64,000 bases of DNA from Acidipila sp. (GTDB lineage Bacteria > Acidobacteriota > Terriglobia > Acidiferrales > UBA7541). The notes under the pieces were generated by a model, which had not been told where the DNA came from, ran no database searches, and saw only the letters and a list, made by a program, of their open reading frames with translations. Positions within the stretch are counted from its first letter, which is position 1. Each line of letters opens with the position of its first letter. Location of the stretch: assembly GCA_010365215.1 (NCBI GenBank), contig JAAFGT010000001.1:111415-175414 (forward strand). Reading direction: 5' to 3'. A program made the position numbers and the translations under genes. This document shows, in pieces, positions 17,611 through 25,631 of this stretch.

Positions 17611-19638
17611 ATGTTTCCTAGGCATACAAATTCTTTAGCCCTGCACTGTCTGGGGGGCGCTTGTCTTTTTTTCCTTGCGGCCTCTGCCCGGGGCCAAACT
17701 CAGCGCTCCCCGCAGGACCTCTCCAATCTGAGCATCGAATCGCTCATGAATGTCGAGGTCACATCGGTCTCAAAAAGGGAGCAGAAGCTGTCGCAAGCCG
17801 CTGCGGCGATTTTCGTGATTACGCAGGAAGACATCCGGCGCTCCGGGGCGACCAACATTCCCGATCTTTTGCGCATGGTGCCCGGCCTGGAAGTCGCGCA
17901 GATCGATGCCAGCACGTGGGCCATCAGTTCGCGCGGCTTTAACAGCTCGTTCGCCAACAAAATGCTCGTGCTGGTGGACGGACGCAGTGTTTATTCACCA
18001 CTGTTTTCAGGGGTCTACTGGGATAGCCAGGACACGATCCTGGCGGATATAGAACGGATTGAGGTGATCCGCGGGCCCGGAGCTACCGTGTGGGGCGCTA
18101 ATGCCGTGAACGGCGTAATTAACATCATCACGAAAAACTCCGCGGATACCCAGGGCGGCGCCCTCAGCGTGGGCGGTGGCAACCTACTGCACGCTTTCGG
18201 CGAGGTGCGCCAGGGAGGAAAAATCGGCGCCAGCGCCAATTACCGCGTTTATGGCAAGTATTTCAATATTGCCGATTCGATAGCACCCGGTGGCCAGACC
18301 GCGAGCGATCACTGGCAAGCGGGGCGAGCCGGCTTCCGTCTGGACTGGAAAGCCTCCTCGCGTGACGCATTGTTGCTCGAAGGGGAGATGTATGCCGGCC
18401 AAACGCACCAGACAACCACAAGATTGGTGTCCTTTTCCGCGCCGTTCTTCAATACCTTCGTGGACAAGACTTCCGAGGCGGGGGGCAATGCGCTGGCCCG
18501 TTGGACGCGCACTCTCTCGGACAAGTCCGATCTCTCCCTTCAGGTCTCCTTCGACCGCACCAACCGCAGCAGCGCCATTTTTGGGGAGAATCGCAACACT
18601 GTTGCTGTTGATTTTCAGCATCATTTTTTGCAGGGCTCGCGTCAAGAATTTGTCTGGGGTTTAAGCTACCGCTACACAGCGGATGGATTCGGGTCGCGAT
18701 TCGGCATCTTCCTGGATTCCACTCCGCTGGGCCTGAGTACTTACAGCGCCTTCGTGCAGGACCAGATCTCGCTGGTCGCGGATCGGCTATTCCTCACGGT
18801 TGGATCCAAGTTCGAGCACAACGCGTTCACCGGCTTTGAATATCAGCCCAGCGCGCGCGTGTTATGGGCAGTGAATCATCGCCAGGCGGTTTGGGGAGCG
18901 GTCTCGCGCGCGGTGCGCACCCCTGCGCGCAGCGACCGCTCCGTGGAGCTTGACCTCAGCGGCTTTTCCAGTTTGGGCGGGTTGGCAGCAATTGTGGAAG
19001 TTTCCGGGGATCCAAAATATCGCTCGGAGGATGTATTAGCCTATGAGTTCGGTTACCGCCTATCAGTATCCGAGCGCATTTCCTTCGACCTGGCATCCTT
19101 CTACGACCGTTACCGGAATCTGCGGACCAGCGAGACCGGCGCCCCTTTCTTCGAGACGCAGCCGGCACCGGCGCATCTGGTAATTCCTATCCGTTTTGCG
19201 AACCAAGCTCATGGCCGCACCTATGGAACAGAGATCTCAATAAATTGGCAAGTGGCCAAGAGTTGGAGGCTCAGCCCCTGCTATTCACTTTTTTACGAGG
19301 AGCTGGCGCGGGATCCTTCGAGTACTGACTCCGGGGTCGGCAGAACACGCAGTGATCCGCGAAACCAGTTCCAGCTGCGCTCTTCGCTGGGGCCGCTCAA
19401 AGGGGTGGAACTGAATTCGGCCTTTTATTTTGTCGGTAAGCTGCCCGACCAGTTTGTTTCGTCGTACTCCCGGTTTGATTCGCAGCTCGCCTGGCACGCC
19501 AAGCCGTGGCTCGATCTAAGCCTGGTTGTCCAGAACGCCTTTAAGGCGAGTCACCAGGAGTTCGGATCTACGCAACTCGGCCAGCACGCCACACTCGTTC
19601 CGCGATCCGTCTACGGCGAAATCCGATGGCGGTACTGA
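17611..19638 (+). CDS. TonB-dependent outer-membrane receptor
   Basis: A 675-residue receptor of classical size. It has a signal peptide (LGGACLFFLAASARGQT), a short N-terminal region (DLSNLSIESLMNVEVTSVSK), a plug domain (VITQEDIRRSGATNIPDLLR ... IERIEVIRGPGATVWGANAVNG) and a 22-strand-type barrel ending in an aromatic residue (YGEIRWRY). The ATG at 17611 has GGGAGG seven bases upstream; an earlier in-frame start at 17584 has no such support. The N-terminal motif is of the kind found in receptors grouped with YfiR-type genes, and a yfiR-like gene follows 30 bp later. The substrate is unknown; iron chelate, cobalamin or carbohydrate are family possibilities. Confidence 0.92.
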   Translation: MFPRHTNSLALHCLGGACLFFLAASARGQTQRSPQDLSNLSIESLMNVEVTSVSKREQKLSQAAAAIFVITQEDIRRSGATNIPDLLRMVPGLEVAQIDASTWAISSRGFNSSFANKMLVLVDGRSVYSPLFSGVYWDSQDTILADIERIEVIRGPGATVWGANAVNGVINIITKNSADTQGGALSVGGGNLLHAFGEVRQGGKIGASANYRVYGKYFNIADSIAPGGQTASDHWQAGRAGFRLDWKASSRDALLLEGEMYAGQTHQTTTRLVSFSAPFFNTFVDKTSEAGGNALARWTRTLSDKSDLSLQVSFDRTNRSSAIFGENRNTVAVDFQHHFLQGSRQEFVWGLSYRYTADGFGSRFGIFLDSTPLGLSTYSAFVQDQISLVADRLFLTVGSKFEHNAFTGFEYQPSARVLWAVNHRQAVWGAVSRAVRTPARSDRSVELDLSGFSSLGGLAAIVEVSGDPKYRSEDVLAYEFGYRLSVSERISFDLASFYDRYRNLRTSETGAPFFETQPAPAHLVIPIRFANQAHGRTYGTEISINWQVAKSWRLSPCYSLFYEELARDPSSTDSGVGRTRSDPRNQFQLRSSLGPLKGVELNSAFYFVGKLPDQFVSSYSRFDSQLAWHAKPWLDLSLVVQNAFKASHQEFGSTQLGQHATLVPRSVYGEIRWRY

Positions 19639-19668
19639 AATGCCCAGCGGTCGGACGCGCAGGCTGCC

Positions 19669-20367
19669 GTGCGGGGCGCTTGGTACCGGCGGAGCGCTGG
19701 GGAAAGGGCTAGAGGACCGACTCATCTGAACGCTCGCAGACAGCTCGCGATTTTGCGCCAGCGGATCGTTCTGCCGGTGCGCGGGCGAATTTCGCGTCTT
19801 GCTCTCCTGGCGGCGTTCAGCGCGGGAATTCTGCTCGCTGGTTTTCCGGAAGACGATGGTTTTGTCCGCGCGCAGTCGCGAGAAAGCGCGGAATACGAAG
19901 TCAAGGCCGCCTTCCTTTATAACTTTGCAAAATTCGTGGAATGGCCCGCCGACGCTTTTCAGAATGAAAAGGCTCCCATCGCTCTCTGCGTGTTCCTGGC
20001 CGATCCTTTTGGCAATGCGCTCGATGACGTGATCCGGGGAAAGACCATCAATAAACGCGAGCTCGCGGCCCGGCGGGTCAGTGATTTGCGCGACTTGAGA
20101 GCCTGCCAATTGGTGTTCGTCAGCGACAAAGAAGGCAAGCATCTGCCCGAAATGCTGAATGCGCTCAAAGGGGCCAGTGCCCTGGTGGTGGGGGAGACCG
20201 ACCAGTTCGCGGAGCGCGGAGGCGGGATTCAATTTTACATGGAAGACAACAAAGTTCGCTTCAGCGCCAACGTAGACGCGCTGCAACGCGCCCGGCTCAC
20301 CGTCAGCTCCAAGCTTCTCGCCCTGGCCCGGATCGTCCACGAAAAAAATCATCGGAAGGAGGACTGA
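19669..20367 (+). CDS. YfiR-family periplasmic protein
   Basis: A YfiR/DUF4154 protein with the diagnostic opening AEYEVKAAFLYNFAKFVEWP and later CQLVFVSDKEGKHLPEML and GGGIQFYMEDNKVRFSANVDAL. A hydrophobic export segment precedes the domain. The GTG at 19669 gives 232 residues, but a GTG at 19777 would place the signal peptide at the very N-terminus and may be the true start. In Pseudomonas, YfiR is a periplasmic repressor of the CHASE8-containing diguanylate cyclase YfiN. Here it ends one base before a gene whose periplasmic domain looks like CHASE8 but whose output is a histidine kinase, so the two probably act together. Confidence 0.88.
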   Translation: MRGAWYRRSAGERARGPTHLNARRQLAILRQRIVLPVRGRISRLALLAAFSAGILLAGFPEDDGFVRAQSRESAEYEVKAAFLYNFAKFVEWPADAFQNEKAPIALCVFLADPFGNALDDVIRGKTINKRELAARRVSDLRDLRACQLVFVSDKEGKHLPEMLNALKGASALVVGETDQFAERGGGIQFYMEDNKVRFSANVDALQRARLTVSSKLLALARIVHEKNHRKED

Positions 20368-20368
20368 G

Positions 20369-23092
20369 ATGCGCTGGCAACGGGAAGTGTCGATCCGTCA
20401 GAAGATTCAACGCATCGTCATCATCGCCTGCGGCGCGGCACTGTTCCTGGCGTCCGCGGTGTTTACTCTTTATGATCGAACCACTTTCCTCCAGGCGAAA
20501 ACCGATGATCTGAAGGCCTCGGCAAGAATGATTGGATCGAACAGCACGGCGGCGCTGGCTTTTCGCGATTCAAAAACAGCGCGGGAAGTCTTAAGTGCGC
20601 TGCAAGCCAAACCGCGTGTGGTCAACGGCTGCATTTATGACTCGGAAGGCAAAGTCTTCGCGACTTACCAGCGCGACCCGGCGCAAGGCCCCTTTTCTCC
20701 GCCGGCCGTGCAACGAAGCGGCAGCTCGATCGCCGCCGGCCACATGATCCTCTTCGAACCGGTAATCCTGAACGGCGATGTCATCGGCACCATCCTGATC
20801 GACGCGAACCTTCAGGATCTGAACGAACGCCTGGCCCGGTTCGCGCTGATCGACCTCGCCGTGCTACTCGCATCTCTCGCGGTGGCCTACCTTCTTTCGT
20901 ACCGGCTGCAGAGAGTCATCTCCGATCCCATTCGGGAGCTGGCGGGGATCGCCTCATCCGTTTCCGCGCATCAGAACTATTCCATTCGCGCGGCCAAGCG
21001 AAGCCACGACGAAATTGGAGTTCTCGTCGACCAGTTCAACAGTATGCTCGACCGCATCCAGCAGCGGGACGTGGCCATCCAGAAAGCCAATGACAATCTG
21101 GAACGCCGGGTTGCCGAACGGACCTCTTTTCTCAACGCGCTGGTCGAAAACACTCCGCTGGCCATCATGGTGCTGGACTCCGAGCAGAAAGTGCAATTGT
21201 GCAATCCGGCGTTCGAGCATCTCTTTCAGTACACGCGTGAGGAAGTAATCGGGAAGGCCGCGGGCGGTTTGCTGGCGGACGGCAGCTTGCTCCTCGAGGC
21301 CCGCGACACGTCTCCCAAAGCGCGCGGCGGAGATCTTGTAAACCTGGTTACTCGCCGCCGGCGCAAAGATAAGAGTCTGGTAGATGTGGAACTTCACTCC
21401 GTCGGCCTCACCGTGAATGCTGAAGTGGTCGGCTCCCTGGTTATCTACCAGGACATCTCCGCCCGGAAACGCGCGGAAGAAGCCATGGAGCAAGCCAGGG
21501 AAGCGGCGGAGGCGGCCAGCAGGACCAAGAGCGAGTTTTTAGCGAACATGAGCCACGAAATCCGCACCCCGATGAATGGAATCATGGGCATGACCGAGCT
21601 GGTTCTGGATACGGATCTGGATCCCGAACAACGCGAATATTTGAACATGGCGAAAATATCCGCCGATTCTTTGCTTTCTTTGATCAACGACATTCTGGAC
21701 TATTCCAAAATCGAAGCCGGAAAGCTGGAGATCGACCAGATCGAATTCAATCTGGGCGACAACCTCGGCGACACGATGAAAACGCTCAGTCTGCGAGCCC
21801 ACCAAAAGGGCTTGGAGCTGGCCTACGACTTGCATCCCGACGTCCCCGATGCTCTGCTCGGTGATCCCGGCCGCTTGCGGCAGATCATTGTGAATCTGGT
21901 CGGCAACGCGATCAAGTTCACCGAAAAAGGCGAAGTCGTTGTATCCGTCCAGGTGGAATCGCGTACCCGCGAGGCCATCGAGCTTCATTTCATAATTATA
22001 GACACGGGGATTGGAATTCCCGCCGGAAAGCAGACCGCCATCTTTGAAGCTTTCACTCAGGCGGATGGATCGATGAGCCGCACGTATGGCGGCACGGGAT
22101 TGGGCCTGACCATTTCGTCACGGCTGGTGGGATTCATGGGCGGAAAAATCTGGGTCGAGAGCGAGCTGGGCCGGGGCAGCCGGTTCCACTTCACTGCGAG
22201 CTTCGGATTACAGCAGGTCCCCGCACGAACGGTAGTGCCCAGGGATCCAATGACTCTGCGCGACATGCGCGTGCTGGTGGTAGACGACAACGCGACCAAC
22301 CGGCAAATATTGACGAAGATGTTGAGCCACTGGCACACCCTCCCGACAGCGGTGGAAAGCGGAGCCAAGGCCATCGTCACGCTGCGCGAAGCACTGGGAA
22401 TGGGAAGAGTGTTCCCCCTCATACTCGTCGATGCCCAAATGCCTGAGATGGACGGTTTCGCCCTGGCGGAATGCATTAATAGAAATCCGGGGTGGAGCGC
22501 CGCCACCATCATGATGTTAAGTTCCGCCGGCCAGCGCGGTGACGCACGCCGCTGCCGCGAGCTGGGCGTCGCCGCCTACTTGACTAAGCCGGTCCGCCAG
22601 GGAGAGCTGCTCGATGCGATTTTAACCGCGTTGGGGACAAGAGCGATGAGGGAGGATTCACCCGTCCTGGTGACGCGGCATTCCCTCCGTGAAAACAGCA
22701 ATCGTCTGCGCATCCTTCTTGTTGAGGACAACAACGTAAACCAGGTATTCGCTCTCCGATTGCTGCAGAAGGCCGGCCACACCGTGGCGCTGGCGGGGAA
22801 TGGCAGGGAGGCGCTAATCGCCCTGGACAGAGAATCGTTTGATGTGGTGCTCATGGACGTGCAGATGCCGGAGATGGACGGATTCCAAGCGACTGCCGCC
22901 ATCCGCGAAAAAGAGAAGGACTCGGGGAACCATTTGCCCATCATCGCCATGACCGCCCATGCCATGGTCGGGGACAAAGAACGGTGTCTTGCAGCTGGAA
23001 TGGATGATTACATTACCAAACCGATTCGCCGTCAGGAGTTGGCTGACTTGCTGAAGCGTTATTCCTCAGTTGCCGCTGAAAACGTAGTCTAG
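20369..23092 (+). CDS. Hybrid sensor histidine kinase (CHASE8-HAMP-PAS-HisKA-HATPase-REC-REC)
   Basis: Domain order in this 907-residue protein: TM1 (about 13-33), a CHASE8-like periplasmic domain (about 35-150; SARMIGSNSTAALAF, VVNGCIYDSEGKVFATY), TM2 (about 155-178), HAMP, PAS (about 258-370), HisKA with phospho-acceptor His396 (NMSHEIRTPMNGIMGM), HATPase with N and G boxes (NLVGNAIKF, DTGIGIP, GGTGLGL), and two receiver domains with Asp688 (LVDAQMPEMDG) and Asp830 (LMDVQMPEMDG). It lacks an HPt domain, so a separate phosphotransfer partner is expected. GGAGG overlaps the end of the yfiR-like gene, and the two are surely co-translated. The CHASE8 domain next to a YfiR gene suggests that periplasmic YfiR sets kinase activity. 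Confidence 0.93.
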   Translation: MRWQREVSIRQKIQRIVIIACGAALFLASAVFTLYDRTTFLQAKTDDLKASARMIGSNSTAALAFRDSKTAREVLSALQAKPRVVNGCIYDSEGKVFATYQRDPAQGPFSPPAVQRSGSSIAAGHMILFEPVILNGDVIGTILIDANLQDLNERLARFALIDLAVLLASLAVAYLLSYRLQRVISDPIRELAGIASSVSAHQNYSIRAAKRSHDEIGVLVDQFNSMLDRIQQRDVAIQKANDNLERRVAERTSFLNALVENTPLAIMVLDSEQKVQLCNPAFEHLFQYTREEVIGKAAGGLLADGSLLLEARDTSPKARGGDLVNLVTRRRRKDKSLVDVELHSVGLTVNAEVVGSLVIYQDISARKRAEEAMEQAREAAEAASRTKSEFLANMSHEIRTPMNGIMGMTELVLDTDLDPEQREYLNMAKISADSLLSLINDILDYSKIEAGKLEIDQIEFNLGDNLGDTMKTLSLRAHQKGLELAYDLHPDVPDALLGDPGRLRQIIVNLVGNAIKFTEKGEVVVSVQVESRTREAIELHFIIIDTGIGIPAGKQTAIFEAFTQADGSMSRTYGGTGLGLTISSRLVGFMGGKIWVESELGRGSRFHFTASFGLQQVPARTVVPRDPMTLRDMRVLVVDDNATNRQILTKMLSHWHTLPTAVESGAKAIVTLREALGMGRVFPLILVDAQMPEMDGFALAECINRNPGWSAATIMMLSSAGQRGDARRCRELGVAAYLTKPVRQGELLDAILTALGTRAMREDSPVLVTRHSLRENSNRLRILLVEDNNVNQVFALRLLQKAGHTVALAGNGREALIALDRESFDVVLMDVQMPEMDGFQATAAIREKEKDSGNHLPIIAMTAHAMVGDKERCLAAGMDDYITKPIRRQELADLLKRYSSVAAENVV

Positions 23093-23209
23093 TCGCCGGA
23101 AGCTGAATCGCATTAAATCTTGCGTCCGATCACGCGCGACGTCAGGTGTAGTATGGTTCGCGGCGCTGCTCTTATCTTGAATGCGCGACAAACGACCAAA
23201 AGGCCCGGT

Positions 23210-24130
23210 ATGAAATCATCGGAACGCTGGCCCGCTCTTCCGCTGGCCGAATGGAAAGACACCTACGCCACTCTGCATATGTGGACGCAAATCGTGGGAA
23301 AGATCCGCTTAGCGCTTAGCCCGGCGGTCAATCACTGGTGGGGCTCCGCGCTGTATCTCACCGCGCGCGGCTTAACCACCTCACCGATCCCCTGGGCGAA
23401 AGGAAGTTTCGAAATTCACTTTGACTTTATTGCCCACGCCTTGGAGATCAACACCAGCCTCGGAGAGAGCAGGACGTTTCGGCTCATTCCGCGTTCCGTT
23501 GCCCAGTTCTACGAGCAGCTCATGGGCGCGCTGCATTCCCTCGGCATCGATGTAAAAGTGTGGGACATGCCCGTGGAAGTGCCCCGGCCGGTTCGGTTTC
23601 ACCTGGATGAGAGTCATGCGTCTTACGACAGCGAACACGCGCATCGTTTCTGGCGAGTCCTGGTCAGCGTGGACGAAGTATTCAAGGAATTCCGCGCGGG
23701 ATTTATCGGGAAGTCCAGCCCTGTCCATTTTTTCTGGGGGAGTTTCGACCTGGCGGTGACGCGCTTCTCGGGCAGGCGTGCGCCGGAGCGTCCAGGCGCA
23801 GACCCGGTCACCCGCGAGGCCTACTCGCACGAAGTTATCAGCGTAGGATTTTGGCCCGGGGATGGCGAGATTGTGAAAGACGCGGCATTCTACGCGTATG
23901 CTGCGCCCGAACCGCCGCGGCTGAAGGAAAGTCGCGTGCGCCCCGCAAAAGCATTTTATCTTCCTGAGAAGAGCGAGTTCTTCCTTATGTATGACGAACT
24001 CCGACGGGCGGACTCTCCCCGGCAGGCGTTGCTGGAATTTTGCCAGAGCACCTACGAGGCCGCGGCCATCCTTGGAAATTGGGATCGCCCGAGTTTGGAA
24101 CGCGAGCCGTCGGGACTTGCTCGCCCATAA
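23210..24130 (+). CDS. DUF5996 family protein
   Basis: A 306-residue protein matching DUF5996 over its length: WPALPLAEWKDTYATLHMWTQ at the start, VNHWWGSALYLTARGLTTS, FIGKSSPVHFFWGSFDLAVTRFSGR in the middle, and SHEVISVGFWPGD. It is cytoplasmic, with no signal peptide or membrane segment, and the family's biochemical role is unknown. I placed the start at 23210 because the family homology begins there; an in-frame start at 23120 would add a 30-residue leader of no recognisable character. It sits 117 bp after the hybrid kinase on the same strand and 39 bp before the phosphodiesterase gene. Confidence 0.83.
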   Translation: MKSSERWPALPLAEWKDTYATLHMWTQIVGKIRLALSPAVNHWWGSALYLTARGLTTSPIPWAKGSFEIHFDFIAHALEINTSLGESRTFRLIPRSVAQFYEQLMGALHSLGIDVKVWDMPVEVPRPVRFHLDESHASYDSEHAHRFWRVLVSVDEVFKEFRAGFIGKSSPVHFFWGSFDLAVTRFSGRRAPERPGADPVTREAYSHEVISVGFWPGDGEIVKDAAFYAYAAPEPPRLKESRVRPAKAFYLPEKSEFFLMYDELRRADSPRQALLEFCQSTYEAAAILGNWDRPSLEREPSGLARP

Positions 24131-24169
24131 GCAGTGGAGCGACGACCTCGTTTGTGAGCGGGAGACGAT

Positions 24170-25321
24170 ATGAAACTGCGCCGGAGACTCACTTACGCGA
24201 TCGCGTTGCTCGGCCTGGCGACTTCGGGATATCCAAACCCCTCGCCTGTCGCCTCTACTCTCAAGACCCGCAACATCGTCCTCATCGTGATTGATGGGCT
24301 GCGCTGGCAGGAAGTGTTTCATGGGCCCGACGCTGCGCTGATGAATCAGGAACACGGCGGGGTGGAAAACATCGAACAGCTTCGTCATGACTTTCCCGGT
24401 GCCAGCCCGGAGGAAAGCCGCGCAGCCGTGCTCCCGTTCCTGTGGAAGACGGTCGCGCGGCGCGGGCAGATTTTTGGCAACCAGGATAAACAGAGCGTGG
24501 CAAAAGTAGCGAATGGGTTGGCGTTTTCCTATCCCGGATACAACGAGATGCTCGCGGGGTTCCCGGATGCGCGCATCGACAAAAATGAATTTGGGCCCAA
24601 TCCGAATGCCACGGTGTTCGAGTGGCTGAATCACCTTTCGGAATATCGTGGCCGGGTAGCTGTGTTCGGCACTTGGAGCGTCTTCAACGATATTTTCAAC
24701 GTCAAGCGCAGCGGCCTCTACATTTCTGCCGGGTGGGACCCGCCGTATCACGGCTCAGAACACGGCCACCCCGGCCCCCGCCAGGAGTTGTTGAACGAGA
24801 TTTACACTACGACCACGCGCCTGTGGGACGACAACGTCTACGATGCTTTTGTGCAGCCGGTGCTGCTCGACTACATCCAGGAACACCAGCCGCGCGTGCT
24901 GTTTGTCGGCTATGGCGAAGCAGATGATTGGGCTCATGCCGGACGGTACGATCTGGTGTTGCGGTCCGCGCATCAATGTGATCGCTTCATCGAGCAGCTT
25001 TGGAACATAATGCAGTCCATGACGCAATACCGCGATCAGACGACCTTCGTCATCACCACAGATCATGGCCGCGGCGGCGGGCTGACGGAATGGAAGGAAC
25101 ATGGCGAAGAACAGAAAGGATCCGAGAACATTTGGATTGGGGTGTTGGGACCAGACACGCCGCCGCTCGGAGAACGCGCCAATCTCCCGGCCGTAACGCA
25201 GAGTCAGATCGCGGCAACCTTAGCCGCGTTGCTCGGTAAAGACTACCCGGCTTCAGTTCCGCAGGCGGCTGCCGCGCTGCCCGATGTAGCGACAAAGCGA
25301 GCCTCAGCCGCAGCAAAGTAG
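24170..25321 (+). CDS. Exported alkaline-phosphatase-superfamily phosphodiesterase
   Basis: A 383-residue protein with a signal peptide (about 1-25) and the metal-site motifs of the alkaline phosphatase / type I phosphodiesterase / sulfatase superfamily: NIVLIVIDGLRWQEVF near the N-terminus, GEADDWAHAGRYD in the middle, and FVITTDHGRGG towards the end. Substrate is not predictable; phosphodiester or sulfate ester are both possible, and some members are phosphoglycerol transferases. GGGAGA four bases before the ATG supports the start. It probably belongs to the same transcript as the DUF5996 gene, whose end is 39 bp upstream. Confidence 0.85.
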   Translation: MKLRRRLTYAIALLGLATSGYPNPSPVASTLKTRNIVLIVIDGLRWQEVFHGPDAALMNQEHGGVENIEQLRHDFPGASPEESRAAVLPFLWKTVARRGQIFGNQDKQSVAKVANGLAFSYPGYNEMLAGFPDARIDKNEFGPNPNATVFEWLNHLSEYRGRVAVFGTWSVFNDIFNVKRSGLYISAGWDPPYHGSEHGHPGPRQELLNEIYTTTTRLWDDNVYDAFVQPVLLDYIQEHQPRVLFVGYGEADDWAHAGRYDLVLRSAHQCDRFIEQLWNIMQSMTQYRDQTTFVITTDHGRGGGLTEWKEHGEEQKGSENIWIGVLGPDTPPLGERANLPAVTQSQIAATLAALLGKDYPASVPQAAAALPDVATKRASAAAK

Positions 25322-25631
25322 CCTGGCCTTCAGGAAACGAAAAATCGGTCCAGCATCGATCGCAAAGAAAGAATTACATTTGTTCCTCTGATCTGTTTCT
25401 AAATTCGGCGGTTATAGTCACAGCTTCGATACCTCTTGCGCAGCACCCACCCCCCCATTCAGACCGCAAACCCGGCCCGCCGGTGGCGCTTGCGGCCCAT
25501 GCAGAAATGCGGTCCGCGCGGATTAAAGTCCTGCCGGATTCCGGCCGATATTCCAGAGAATGACGAATGACATAAGCACGCGAAGGCCGCGAACCTTTGG
25601 CGGGGCCGGGTGATATGACGGGTGATATGAA
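25322..25631. other. Intergenic region upstream of the PAS kinase operon
   Basis: No gene seen. It should contain the promoter of the three-gene signalling operon. Just before the start codon the 11-base string GGGTGATATGA occurs twice in tandem, which hides any clear Shine-Dalgarno. Confidence 0.4.
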
